The position numbers and the translations under genes are program-made. 60,185 nt of DNA from assembly GCA_028278625.1 (NCBI GenBank), contig JANQDY010000192.1, positions 1 through 60,185 on the forward strand. The letters run 5' to 3'. Positions 1-8,045 of this stretch are shown piece after piece. The DNA comes from Thermodesulfobacteriota bacterium. Its GTDB lineage: Bacteria > Desulfobacterota > DSM-4660 > Desulfatiglandales > Desulfatiglandaceae. Position 1 is the stretch's first letter, and each line of letters opens with the position of its first letter. The notes beneath the pieces are model-generated. The model was given only the letters and a program-made list of their open reading frames with translations, was not told the DNA's origin and did no database searches.

Positions 1-147
1 CTCACAAAAAGAAGGGATATAAAACCGTTTCAGAAAAAAGTCCGAAAAGGACTTCGATAGCTGAGGTTTGCGTTATCGAAATGGTGTTTCATATAAAAGT
101 TTAAAAAAATTACTCAGGAGAATAAGTAAAACGTCCCGATATTTCCA
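1..147. other. Left-edge non-coding stretch
   Basis: No gene is visible here. The stretch holds a 6-bp inverted repeat (AAGTCC/GGACTT, 38-54, 5-nt loop) and a 7-bp inverted repeat TTCGATA/TATCGAA (53-80). Neither is followed by a T-run, so neither is a convincing terminator. An AGGAG at 116-120 lies about 28 nt before the first start codon, too far to be its ribosome site. The upstream neighbour is outside the window. Confidence 0.4.
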
Positions 148-1014
148 ATGATGAAGCGCCACATAAAGTTACTAATAGAAAGAATAACCGCTAAAGCAGC
201 TCAGAATGATCTCATCTGGGCCTTTCTGGATGCCACAATCGTCCGATTCGCTAATTTTGCAACATATGAAAGAAGGTGTGGAGAGAAAGCGGGCAGGAAA
301 CATGGTTTTAACATACAAAACGCAATCAAGTCGCTTTCCCCGGACCTCACTGTCATGCACGGCCCATTCAAGGGGATGCGTTATCCGAAAATGAAATCCC
401 TTGGCAGCTCGTTGGTCCCCAAGCTTCTTGGTTCTTACGAAAGGGAACTGCATCAATTACTGGAACAGCTGTGCTGGAATAATTATAGCGAAATTGTTGA
501 TGTAGGTTGTGCCGAAGGTTATTACGCGGTTGGATTGGCCATGCGGATTCCCACGGCTAAGGTGTTTGCATATGATAAAAATAGAGATGCCATTTATCAG
601 TGTATAAAAATGGCGAAATTGAACAAAATAGTGGACCGTCTCATGACAGGTTCTTTTTGTGATGCAAATGTTCTCAAATCAATCCCATACACAAAAAAAG
701 CTTTGATCATCAGCGATTGCGAGGGATATGAGAAGGATTTATTTACCAAAGACATCATCCCGATTCTTGCATCTCATGATTTGTTAATTGAAATCCATGA
801 CTTAATTGATATTGAAATATCTTCTGTGATTCGAAGGCGATTTGAGGACACGCACTCAATAACCTCAATTCCGAGCATTGATGACATAACCAAAGCGCAC
901 ACCTATGATTACAATGAACTAAGAAAATACACTCTAGAGGAAAGATGGAGATTATTGGCGGAATACCGGCCTCACATCATGGAGTGGTTTTATATGACAC
1001 CGCATTCAAACTGA
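148..1014 (+). CDS. SAM-dependent methyltransferase-fold protein
   Basis: A 288-aa protein with a class I methyltransferase motif I, VDVGCAEGYYAVGLA, at about residues 117-131. An acidic residue ends the next strand (VFAYDKN, about 138-144), as expected for S-adenosylmethionine binding. A later LIISDCEGYEKDLF segment resembles the region after motif III in FkbM-like enzymes. The N-terminal ~90 residues are basic and match nothing I recognise. The acceptor cannot be read from the sequence. The gene stands alone, its start has no obvious Shine-Dalgarno, and the ATG just after the first one would serve equally well. A strong GC hairpin follows the stop. The fold is fairly sure, the substrate is unknown. 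Confidence 0.7.
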   Translation: MMKRHIKLLIERITAKAAQNDLIWAFLDATIVRFANFATYERRCGEKAGRKHGFNIQNAIKSLSPDLTVMHGPFKGMRYPKMKSLGSSLVPKLLGSYERELHQLLEQLCWNNYSEIVDVGCAEGYYAVGLAMRIPTAKVFAYDKNRDAIYQCIKMAKLNKIVDRLMTGSFCDANVLKSIPYTKKALIISDCEGYEKDLFTKDIIPILASHDLLIEIHDLIDIEISSVIRRRFEDTHSITSIPSIDDITKAHTYDYNELRKYTLEERWRLLAEYRPHIMEWFYMTPHSN

Positions 1015-1027
1015 CGGTTTTGCTAAT

Positions 1028-1067
1028 CGGGTGGCCGGGGATCTCTTCCCCGGCCCCGCACCACCCG
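1028..1067 (+). terminator. GC-rich hairpin between methyltransferase and peptidase
   Basis: A long stem is visible: inner GGCCGGGG/CCCCGGCC with a 7-nt loop, and outer CGGGTGG/CCACCCG with a small unpaired segment on the 3' side. There is no T-tract after it, so it may act as a transcript-end stabiliser rather than an intrinsic terminator. It lies directly between two genes on the same strand. Confidence 0.5.
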
Positions 1068-1077
1068 ACTAAGAATC

Positions 1078-2034
1078 ATGAAGAGAATCATAATCCTCAA
1101 TAGTTTTGTTGGTGTGACCTTCGTTACCTTCCTTGCATATGGAGATTCAAGTCGTGACTTTTATTATCCGGATCCTGCAATCAGTGTTGAGAACATGAGA
1201 CAGACGGTTCATTATCTCTCCGCCATGAGTCCTCCAAGGAATTATATGCATTCTGAATCATTAAAGAAGGCAGCAAACTACATTTTTCAGGGGTTCAAAA
1301 ATCATGGCCTTACGCCGGAAAGACAGAAGTTTGAGGTCTTGGGCAATACATACGAGAACATCATTGCCAGTGCCGGACCAAAGGAAGGCATTCGCATGAT
1401 TGTGGGTGCACATTACGATGTGTGTGGAGAGCAGCCTGGTGCTGATGATAATGCAAGTGCGGTTGCAGGGTTACTTGAAATGGCCCGCTTCGCCAAGCTG
1501 CATGAGTCAAAACTGCCGCACAGAGTAGACTTTGTGGCTTACGCCTTGGAAGAGCCTCCGTTTTTTGGCACCACAAACATGGGGAGTTATGTTCATGCGA
1601 AATTCCTCCATGAAAACAACATAAGGGTACGGGGCATGATTTGTCTTGAGATGATCGGGTTCTTTACGAACAAGAAGAGATCTCAACGCTATCCCCTTTC
1701 TTTAATGCGGTTGTTCTATCCCAGTAAAGGAGACTTTATCGGTGTTGTCGGCAACTTTGGTAGTGCATCATTATTGAAACAACTATCCCATCATCTTAAA
1801 TCAGCATCGATTAAGGTTGAGACGCTGAAGGCTCCCTCGTTTCTTACCGGCGTCGGTTATTCCGACCACCTGAATTATTGGAAATTCGGGTATGAGGCGG
1901 TTATGGTAACGGATACCGCCTTTTACAGGAACCCCAACTACCATGCGCATTCCGATACCATTGAGACGCTGGACTTCGGCAAAATGCAGGAAGTCGTTAA
2001 AGGTATCTGCTGGGCACTTGTGAATATAAAGTGA
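1078..2034 (+). CDS. M28-family zinc aminopeptidase, exported
   Basis: A 318-aa protein. An N-terminal hydrophobic segment (about residues 4-21) suggests a signal peptide or anchor. The M28 metal-ligand signature is visible: AHYD (His112, Asp114), GADDNAS (Asp123/124), ALEEPP (Glu158/159), and a late HAHSDT His near residue 297. These ligands are those of co-catalytic two-zinc aminopeptidases of the Vibrio/Streptomyces type. It probably removes N-terminal residues from peptides in the periplasm. No pathway partner is evident; the next gene encodes another exported hydrolase. The ATG at 1078 has no good ribosome site, but the signal peptide supports it. Confidence 0.85.
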   Translation: MKRIIILNSFVGVTFVTFLAYGDSSRDFYYPDPAISVENMRQTVHYLSAMSPPRNYMHSESLKKAANYIFQGFKNHGLTPERQKFEVLGNTYENIIASAGPKEGIRMIVGAHYDVCGEQPGADDNASAVAGLLEMARFAKLHESKLPHRVDFVAYALEEPPFFGTTNMGSYVHAKFLHENNIRVRGMICLEMIGFFTNKKRSQRYPLSLMRLFYPSKGDFIGVVGNFGSASLLKQLSHHLKSASIKVETLKAPSFLTGVGYSDHLNYWKFGYEAVMVTDTAFYRNPNYHAHSDTIETLDFGKMQEVVKGICWALVNIK

Positions 2035-2113
2035 CTTTCCCTTATGGGTTTAAAAAAAGGATTAGGATAATAAGCCTCAATATAGAAATATTTGAGAGGC
2101 ATAAGGAATTGCC

Positions 2114-2998
2114 ATGAAAATCAGCTGCAAAAAATTCCTGGGCCTGGCTGTCTGCTGGGTATTGTTGGTCTCAGCCTTTGGAGAGACACCCGCAGAAGCG
2201 GACTGGCCTCGTATTGCCTTTTCAAAAGACGGCACGCCAATTTCATATGAGACCTTCGGAAAAGGAGAACTGACCCTGGTATTTGTGCACGGCTGGAGTT
2301 GCGACGGGCGGTATTGGCGCGCTCAACTGCCGGTATTTTCTAAGAACTATCGTGTTATTGTTGTTGATCTCGCAGGCCACGGCCATTCGGGGATGTCCCG
2401 CACAAAATATACCATGGCCGCTTTCGGTGAGGATGTTCGTGCGGTCACGGAATCAACGGCCGGTCATAAGGTAATTCTAATAGGCCATTCCATGGGCGGC
2501 TCGGTCATCGCGGAAGCGGCCCGCCTGATGCCTGATCGTGTCGTGGGATTAATCGGTATCGATACCCTCGAAAACATCGAATATCCCATGACTCACAAGG
2601 CACTTCAAAGGATAACCGGGCCTTTGGAGGAAAATTTTCAAGAGGGATGCAGGCAGTTTGTGGGCCAAATGATCGCGTCCAAAACCGATCCACAGCTACG
2701 CGAGTGGATACTCTCCGATATATCGGCCGCGCCCCCCGGCGTTGCCTTGAGCGCCATGAGGGAGATGATGATCCAATACATCACCGGTAAAGCGGCAAAA
2801 GTGTTTGAACAAATCCGAATTCCGGTCATAACGGTCAATGGGGACCTCTGGCCCATCAATTATGAAGCCAACCGTCGGCACATGTTTTCCTTTAATGCAA
2901 TAGTTCTGAAAGATGCGGATCATTTCCTGATGATGGATCGCCCCATTGATTTCAACAAAGCTTTGGAAAAGGCGATCCTTATGATAACGGGAAAATGA
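2114..2998 (+). CDS. Exported alpha/beta hydrolase
   Basis: A 294-aa protein with a signal peptide (hydrophobic residues 8-22, then small residues and ADW near 29-31). The alpha/beta-hydrolase core shows the oxyanion loop VHGWSCDGRYW (58-68), a DLAGHGHSG segment, the nucleophile elbow GHSMGGS (Ser126) and a late DADHFLMMD with the likely catalytic His near 273. This is the single-domain prolyl-iminopeptidase/haloperoxidase-like layout. Substrate unknown; an esterase or lactonase acting in the periplasm is plausible. A 7-bp bulged hairpin (2074-2100) precedes the start and may affect translation. Confidence 0.85.
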   Translation: MKISCKKFLGLAVCWVLLVSAFGETPAEADWPRIAFSKDGTPISYETFGKGELTLVFVHGWSCDGRYWRAQLPVFSKNYRVIVVDLAGHGHSGMSRTKYTMAAFGEDVRAVTESTAGHKVILIGHSMGGSVIAEAARLMPDRVVGLIGIDTLENIEYPMTHKALQRITGPLEENFQEGCRQFVGQMIASKTDPQLREWILSDISAAPPGVALSAMREMMIQYITGKAAKVFEQIRIPVITVNGDLWPINYEANRRHMFSFNAIVLKDADHFLMMDRPIDFNKALEKAILMITGK

Positions 2999-3038
2999 TT
3001 GAAGCATCAGAAGATGGAAGACCTGGAGAACGGCGATT

Positions 3039-4016
3039 ATGGGTAGCATTCTCAACATTACAAATGGTGATTGCACCGTTGAAATAATGAAAAAGGCAGG
3101 TATTCCCGGAGATTTTCTTCCTTGGAGAGATGTGTTGCATATTGGGCCGGTCCCGGAGCATCTATCTTTGGATGAGCTTTCTAAAATCCGAGCGGAGTTC
3201 ATTTCCGATCGAGGATGGGGAGATGCCAAAGAGACAGCCAGATCCTTCACGGAAAGGGACAATACACTCAAGTTGCTCATGAACTACGAAAGAGCGATTC
3301 TGTGGTTTGAGCATGACCTTTATGACCAATTACAGATACTACAGGTTCTGGACTGGTTTCATGGTCTGAGAAATAAAGAAACAAGACTATCAATGATCTG
3401 CATTGACCGGTTTTTGGGAATGTTGACGCCTGATGAAATGAGATCTCTATTTGAGTATGAAATAGAGATCACAGACGCTCATTTGGCGCTGGCAGGCAGA
3501 GCATGGGCAGCCTTTCGGAGTCGTACGCCTCTAAGGTGGATCGCATTATTGGAAGAGGATACAAGCGCCCTCCAATTTTTGGAGGGCGCGATCATCAGAA
3601 TGATTGAAGAGTATCCCAGTTCCCGAAATGGGTTATCCAGGACAGAACAGCAGGCCCTAACCATCATATCGGAAGGAGAAAAGCGCCCAAAAGAAATATT
3701 TGGCCGCAATCAGGATCTTGAGGAGCGCATGTTTCTGGGTGATTCAGGTTTTTGGGATATCCTTCACGAGTTTCTGTCGTCATCACCGCCGCTCCTGAAG
3801 TTATCCGAAGGCAAAGCACTGACGCTGGCGACCGGACCGGGCCAGGAACTGACAATTACTTCAGCGGGCAGGGAAGTATTGTCCGGAAAACGAAACTGGC
3901 TTCTCATCAATCCACCTGACAGGTGGATTGGAGGAGTGCACTTAACCAAAGAGAATGCTTGGTGTTGGGACCCTCTTAATGGGATGGAGATAAGAAAGTT
4001 GGACAGTGTACCATGA
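3039..4016 (+). CDS. DUF1835-domain protein
   Basis: A 325-aa soluble protein. Its opening (ILNITNGDCTVEIMKKAGIPG, then LPWRDVLHIGPVP) is the recognisable DUF1835 start, and an ATG pair and GDC motif fit that family. No biochemical function is established for the family that I can name. The C-terminal half (residues ~200-325) carries a winged-helix-like stretch (LSRTEQQALTIISEG) followed by a beta-rich tail. Its stop overlaps the next start as ATGA (4013-4016), so it is co-translated with the PAS protein downstream, which suggests a shared sensory or regulatory context. Confidence 0.75.
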   Translation: MGSILNITNGDCTVEIMKKAGIPGDFLPWRDVLHIGPVPEHLSLDELSKIRAEFISDRGWGDAKETARSFTERDNTLKLLMNYERAILWFEHDLYDQLQILQVLDWFHGLRNKETRLSMICIDRFLGMLTPDEMRSLFEYEIEITDAHLALAGRAWAAFRSRTPLRWIALLEEDTSALQFLEGAIIRMIEEYPSSRNGLSRTEQQALTIISEGEKRPKEIFGRNQDLEERMFLGDSGFWDILHEFLSSSPPLLKLSEGKALTLATGPGQELTITSAGREVLSGKRNWLLINPPDRWIGGVHLTKENAWCWDPLNGMEIRKLDSVP

Positions 4017-4654
4017 ATAATAGCAGCCATACCCCGATGGTTAAATATGTTTTCGATGCATTGCCCTCGATCATCTTCGTGGTCGATGACGACGTAAGAA
4101 TTCAAGAGTACAATAGGACGGCATCCGAGTTCCTGCAATCCACCAGGTCTTCGGTGCTTAAACGTCGCGGCGGTGAAGTTCTTCATTGCCTGCACGCCAC
4201 CGATGTACCGGAAGGATGTGGCAGGGGACCGTTCTGTAAAAATTGCATTATAAGGCAATCCGTTACCGATGCCTTCCATGGGAACCGCATTGCGCGCCGC
4301 CGCGCAAGGATAGAAATCATCCGAAATGGAGGAAAAACCGAAATCTATGGGCTTATTACAGCCAGCCCGTTTGACTACCAGGGAAAACCGCTTGTGCTGC
4401 TGGTAATTGAGGATATCAGCGAAATTGCCGAGCTTCAAAAAATGATCCCGATTTGTTCTGTCTGCAGGAAAATACGCGACGATGAAGAATCATGGTCGCG
4501 GATTGAAGCCTATTTCAAGAAACAATGGGACGTTGATTTCTCTCATTGCCTTTGTCCCGAATGCTACGAAATCGAAAGAGAAAAACTTGAAGCACATGCA
4601 AAAAAAGCATCAGGTAGCCGGGGGGCTTCTTCCCGCAACACCCGAACAACATAG
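4013..4654 (+). CDS. PAS sensor protein with C-terminal CxxC-CxxC tail
   Basis: A 213-aa protein. Residues ~12-138 form a PAS domain (SIIFVVDDDVRIQEYN; VIEDISE). Inside it lies a cysteine set (Cys59, 69, 75, 78 in HCLHATDVPEGCGRGPFCKNC, listed here only as positions) of the kind that could hold a metal or cluster. The last ~50 residues hold PICSVCRKIRDDE and SHCLCPEC, giving Cys148, Cys151, Cys181 and Cys184, a probable zinc site. The same tail occurs on the GAF protein at 17366. No kinase, cyclase or DNA-binding domain is present, so it looks like a stand-alone sensor or adaptor. Translationally coupled to DUF1835. Confidence 0.8.
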   Translation: MNNSSHTPMVKYVFDALPSIIFVVDDDVRIQEYNRTASEFLQSTRSSVLKRRGGEVLHCLHATDVPEGCGRGPFCKNCIIRQSVTDAFHGNRIARRRARIEIIRNGGKTEIYGLITASPFDYQGKPLVLLVIEDISEIAELQKMIPICSVCRKIRDDEESWSRIEAYFKKQWDVDFSHCLCPECYEIEREKLEAHAKKASGSRGASSRNTRTT

Positions 4655-4826
4655 CAATCGGGCCCGCTCCGGGCGGTCCTGAAGAATACCGGAATTCCTA
4701 TCACATGACGTCATCGGCCAAGCCCGCGCTGCAGTTGCATCCACCCAGGCTGGCATTAGGCGCAAATTGCATGCGCATTAAACCTCGGAATTTTGTGACA
4801 TAAGAAATACAAAGAAACCCTGTAAA

Positions 4827-5270
4827 TTGATAGAAGATTTAGTGATTCAATCCGGATATCTGGGGATTTTCGTTGTCAGCTTTTTTGCGGCAACACTGCT
4901 CCCTATCGGTTCTGAAGTTTTCGTCATAACGATGATCCTTCTCGGCTATAATCCATTGATCATTTTTGCCGCGGCAACAACGGGCAATACCCTCGGCGCT
5001 ATTACGAACTACTACATTGGGAAATACGGTACAAAATTCATATTCTCACGGTATGTCAGAGTCGATTCTGAGAAAAGGAAACGCATCGAAAGAAAATTCG
5101 AAAAATGGGGATCTCCAGTTTTATTCTTTGCATGGACTCCCGTAATAGGAGATCCGTTAACTGTGGTCGCCGGAGGTCTGAACCTCAATTTGCATATTTT
5201 CACCTTTTGGGTGGCTTTGGGCAAAGCCTTTCGATATGCTGTCGTCATTTTGACAACAGAAGCTTTTTGA
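4827..5270 (+). CDS. YqaA-family (SNARE-associated/DedA-like) membrane protein
   Basis: A 147-aa protein with a TTG start. The start is chosen because translation then opens with IEDLVIQSGYLGIFVVSFFAATLLPIGSE, the usual opening of this family, and the first internal ATG would cut off a membrane segment. Features are an SFxAATLLPxGSE re-entrant motif, a GNTLGAITNYYIGKYG motif, and FAWTPVIGDPLTVVAGGL, all typical of YqaA/DedA proteins. Three or four membrane segments are likely. DedA relatives are linked to lipid translocation and membrane-potential homeostasis; the role of YqaA itself is not settled. No strong ribosome site. The 172-bp gap upstream (4655-4826) shows nothing convincing. Confidence 0.8.
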   Translation: MIEDLVIQSGYLGIFVVSFFAATLLPIGSEVFVITMILLGYNPLIIFAAATTGNTLGAITNYYIGKYGTKFIFSRYVRVDSEKRKRIERKFEKWGSPVLFFAWTPVIGDPLTVVAGGLNLNLHIFTFWVALGKAFRYAVVILTTEAF

Positions 5271-5333
5271 ATAAAGGGACGTTTCGAAGAGAAATTTTTT
5301 CAGGTAAAGAACAGCGCGTCTCAAAACCGAACA

Positions 5334-6008
5334 ATGATACGAGCGTTAATATTTGATTTTGATGGCTTGATATTGGATACTGAAACACCGGAATACTATT
5401 CCTGGAAGCACGTATACGAAAAATACGGCCAAAAACTGCCTATCTCCAAGTGGTTAGATTTTATGGGAAAAAGCTATGATACATTCAAACCTTTGGAAGA
5501 TTTGGCGTCTATTCTGGGTGGGGGGAGTTCACTGGACCGGGATGAGATTTTGGATTACCAAAGGGATCTCTACTACAGGCATTTTAAGAGCAGCCTGATT
5601 ATGCCGGGTGTGGAACGAACCATTCGCGAAGCAAGACAGTTGAACCTTAAAGTTGGTCTGGCTTCAAGTTCCACTTTGGACTGGGTAGAAAAGCATTTGA
5701 GAAAATTGGGTCTTTGGAACGCATTTGACGCCATAAAAACCAGGGAAAACGTTTCAAGTGGCAAGCCGGATCCGGAAGTTTATACCGTTGCGATGCAATC
5801 ACTGGATTGCGATTCAAACGAAGCCATTGCCATTGAAGATTCATTGAACGGCATAAAAGCGGCTAAAGGAGCCGGCCTTTTTTGTGTTGCGGTACCCTTG
5901 CCGATTACTCGACATTTGTCATTTGACCGCGCAGATATTCTGCTTGATTCCCTAAATGATTTGAACCTTGAAAAAGTGATATCGGAATTCAATAAAAGAC
6001 GCGGCTAA
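5334..6008 (+). CDS. HAD-superfamily phosphatase / beta-phosphoglucomutase-like
   Basis: A 224-aa protein with all HAD motifs: I, DFDGLILDT (nucleophile Asp8, acid/base Asp10); II, GLASSSTLDWV; III, the Lys in SSGKPDPEVY; IV, AIEDSLNGIKAAKGAG. The ~70-residue helical cap between motifs I and II is the C1 type found in beta-phosphoglucomutase, phosphoglycolate and 2-deoxyglucose-6-phosphate phosphatases. Substrate cannot be assigned. Full length for the family. It stands 63 bp after the YqaA-type gene without a clear ribosome site of its own. Confidence 0.9.
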   Translation: MIRALIFDFDGLILDTETPEYYSWKHVYEKYGQKLPISKWLDFMGKSYDTFKPLEDLASILGGGSSLDRDEILDYQRDLYYRHFKSSLIMPGVERTIREARQLNLKVGLASSSTLDWVEKHLRKLGLWNAFDAIKTRENVSSGKPDPEVYTVAMQSLDCDSNEAIAIEDSLNGIKAAKGAGLFCVAVPLPITRHLSFDRADILLDSLNDLNLEKVISEFNKRRG

Positions 6009-6135
6009 CATACGGCGCCACAAGATCACATGGGCCGGGCCGCTTCAGTTCTTTTTTGGTGACGGATGAGATCATGGTTTTAATGAATCCACCGGATTTC
6101 CCGTGTCTGGTAAGCCTGTCGTCGGCCCCTTGATT

Positions 6136-6618
6136 ATGATACGGGGAATAAGTCACATCACGTTAATCGTCCGGGACCTGGATAAAACGGCAAGATTGTT
6201 TTGTGAAGGTTTAGGGGCTATGGAACTCTACGATAGCAAAGAGAAAAACTTCTCCGTCCGTAGAGAAAAGTTTTTTGTTTTAGGGGGTGTCTGGCTTGTG
6301 GCAATGGAAGGAGATCGTTCAGAGAAATCGTACCGCCACATCGCATTTCAGGTGGAAGAGGACGACCTAAGGGAATTTGAGGAACGTCTTATCGCTTTGG
6401 GCGCAATGGTTGTTCCTTCAAGATCCAGGGTCGAAGGTGAAGGAAGCTCCTTGTATTTCTACGATTATGATAATAATTTCTATGAATTACATTCAGGCAC
6501 CTTGGAAGAAAGATTGAAGAAATATACCGGCAGAAGTGACGCTGTTTCTTTGTTGACAGATTGCCGTGAGCCGAGTGTTGATCATACGGAGCGTGCTGAG
6601 GAGGCAACACTGAAATAG
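6136..6618 (+). CDS. fosX: FosX/glyoxalase-family protein
   Basis: Read from the ATG at 6136 (160 aa) the product opens MIRGISHITLIVRDLDKTAR, the normal opening of FosX-type vicinal-oxygen-chelate proteins. An in-frame ATG 33 bp upstream would add an unmatched extension. Metal ligands expected in FosX are present: His7, the His of YRHIAFQ and the Glu of YELHSGTLEERL. Conserved blocks FFVLGGVWLVAMEG and SLYFYDYDNN also match. FosX proteins hydrate the epoxide of fosfomycin with Mn2+. About 25 extra residues follow the usual end (ERLKKYTG). Chromosomal homologues can have weak or other activity, so resistance is not implied. Confidence 0.85.
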   Translation: MIRGISHITLIVRDLDKTARLFCEGLGAMELYDSKEKNFSVRREKFFVLGGVWLVAMEGDRSEKSYRHIAFQVEEDDLREFEERLIALGAMVVPSRSRVEGEGSSLYFYDYDNNFYELHSGTLEERLKKYTGRSDAVSLLTDCREPSVDHTERAEEATLK

Positions 6619-6650
6619 CATCCCTTCCAAGGGCCGCAGCATGAAAACCA

Positions 6651-6835
6651 GTGGAAAACAATAAAGAGAAAACACTTGAACTCCAAAAGGAATACATTAA
6701 GAAAATAAGGTCATGCACCGAAGAATACTTCGTCGGTCCTGAAAAATTATAGAGCACGGTTTTTCCTACAAAATTAAAGGAAAGATATCCGATGGCGTGA
6801 GCCTGTTCGCTGCGTATGAAATTAAGGAAAAATGA
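6651..6835 (+). pseudogene. Possible frameshifted small gene
   Basis: From a GTG at 6651 a charged 33-aa peptide (MENNKEKTLELQKEYIKKIR... ending FVGPEKL) runs to a TAG at 6750-6752. Reading in the -1 frame from there continues ...IEHGFSYKIKGKISDG... through AAYEIKEK to a TGA at 6833-6835. The two halves together give a ~60-aa protein-like sequence, so a one-base change may have split one gene. No good ribosome site is seen and the local AAAAA run is not a canonical -1 slippery heptamer. I do not recognise the family. Confidence 0.3.
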
Positions 6836-6864
6836 TTGTTAATGGGACTCATATTTGAAAGGAA

Positions 6865-7404
6865 ATGAACATGAAAATTCTAGCACTGGTTGGCAGTCCC
6901 AGAAAGGGCAGCAATACGGATACGATCATTGAAGCATCACTCAAAGGTTTTAAGACCGGAGGGCACTCGTGTGACAAGATCTATCTGTACGAGCACGAGA
7001 TTTTTCCCTGCATTGACTGCCGCAAATGCAAAAAAGGCGATTTTGTCTGTGTTCTAAACGACGGCATGCGACAGATCTACCCGAAACTGGATTCCGCCGA
7101 TTTGATTATTTTCGGTACTCCGAATTATTGGTATGGGCCAACCGCAAAGATGAAGCTTCTGATTGATAGATTAAGACCGTATGTGGAAAACGAGAAATTA
7201 AAGGGGAAAAAAGCCGTGGTTATCACTCCGGCTGCCGAGGGACCAAGTTGCTGCGGCCCCTTGATTGAAATGTTTCGCATGTCTTTTGATTATCTGGACA
7301 TGGCGTTTGCGGGCAAGATATTGGCTGAAGCCTACGAGAGAGGAGAGATCAAGGACGACCACGAAACGCTGAACAGCGCATACGAATTGGGCGCCTCTCT
7401 CTGA
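6865..7404 (+). CDS. Iron-sulfur flavoprotein / NADPH-dependent FMN reductase family
   Basis: A 179-aa flavodoxin-fold protein. The FMN phosphate loop GSPRKGSNTD lies at residues 10-20, and TPNYWYGPTAKMK matches the isoalloxazine-binding loop. A compact CIDCRKCKKGDFVC (CxxCxxCx6C, about residues 50-63) fits the Isf-type [4Fe-4S] motif, so this is more likely an iron-sulfur flavoprotein than a plain quinone reductase. Such proteins carry electrons from ferredoxin to unknown acceptors in anaerobes. GAAAGGA at 6857-6863 serves the start; the ATG at 6871 is an alternative. Confidence 0.85.
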   Translation: MNMKILALVGSPRKGSNTDTIIEASLKGFKTGGHSCDKIYLYEHEIFPCIDCRKCKKGDFVCVLNDGMRQIYPKLDSADLIIFGTPNYWYGPTAKMKLLIDRLRPYVENEKLKGKKAVVITPAAEGPSCCGPLIEMFRMSFDYLDMAFAGKILAEAYERGEIKDDHETLNSAYELGASL

Positions 7405-7486
7405 ACTTTAAAAATCTTGCATGGGCGCACAAAAAGCTGGGCCCGCTCAACAGAAACATTTCTATTTTTCGGAGATTGCCGGGAGA

Positions 7487-8029
7487 ATGTTCTTCAGAGA
7501 TCTCACCAACGGGACAAAGCTCAGCCTCTCCATACCCCAGTATGCCGAAGAGCTGTTTGAATTAACGGATAAGAACAGGGATTTCCTGAAACAATGGCTC
7601 CCCTGGCTCGATACGGTGACGAATCCCTCAGACACCCGGGAATTCATAGAAACGCAGCTACTCAGATTTCAACGGGGCGAGGCACTGCATGTGACGATTT
7701 TCCATCGGGACAAAATCGTCGGGGTATCGGGCTATAACCAGATCGATGGGACCAACGGGATCGGCCATATCGGCTACTGGCTGGGGCGGGAACACAACGG
7801 AAAAGGGATAATGACCGCGAGCGTCAAAGATTTGATCGACATCGGCTTCAGGTATTATTCCCTAAACCGTATCGAAATTCGCTGTGCCGTCGAAAACACC
7901 AAAAGCCGGGCCATCCCTGAACGTTTGGGCTTTAAAGAGGAAGGCATCATTCGCCAGTCTGAAAAGGTGTATACCAGACATCTGGACCACGTGGTCTATG
8001 GGTTGCTTAAAGAGGAGACCCAGCTGTAA
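7487..8029 (+). CDS. GNAT acetyltransferase, RimJ/RimL type
   Basis: Read from the ATG at 7487 (180 aa), which follows GGAG at 7471-7474 and opens MFFRDLTNGTKLSL, as RimJ/RimL-like proteins do. An upstream ATG (7421) adds 22 unmatched residues. Visible motifs are LWPWL-like QWLPWLD near residue 38, IGYWLGREHNGKGIMTASV (acetyl-CoA pyrophosphate loop) and NRIEIRCAVENTKSRAIPERLGFKEEG. These enzymes N-acetylate ribosomal proteins or small amines from acetyl-CoA; the target is unknown here. It converges on the M20 hydrolase gene. Confidence 0.88.
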   Translation: MFFRDLTNGTKLSLSIPQYAEELFELTDKNRDFLKQWLPWLDTVTNPSDTREFIETQLLRFQRGEALHVTIFHRDKIVGVSGYNQIDGTNGIGHIGYWLGREHNGKGIMTASVKDLIDIGFRYYSLNRIEIRCAVENTKSRAIPERLGFKEEGIIRQSEKVYTRHLDHVVYGLLKEETQL

Positions 8030-8040
8030 AAACGGTCTCC
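8014..8040. terminator. Hairpin at GNAT / M20 convergence
   Basis: A 7-bp inverted repeat GGAGACC/GGTCTCC encloses a 13-nt loop that contains the palindrome CAGCTG. It overlaps the end of the GNAT gene between two convergent genes. No T-tract on either side, so termination is only a suggestion. Confidence 0.35.
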
Positions 8041-8045
8041 AGTTG

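Noticed and set aside
4700..4810. Sigma-54-like TGGCAT...TTGCAT upstream of the YqaA-type gene
   Set aside because: The spacer is 10 bp instead of 5, so the elements cannot be bound together by sigma-54.
6741..6752. Programmed -1 frameshift at the AAAAA run in the split small gene
   Set aside because: The zero-frame codons GAA AAA TTA do not form a canonical X-XXY-YYZ heptamer, and no downstream stimulatory hairpin is seen.
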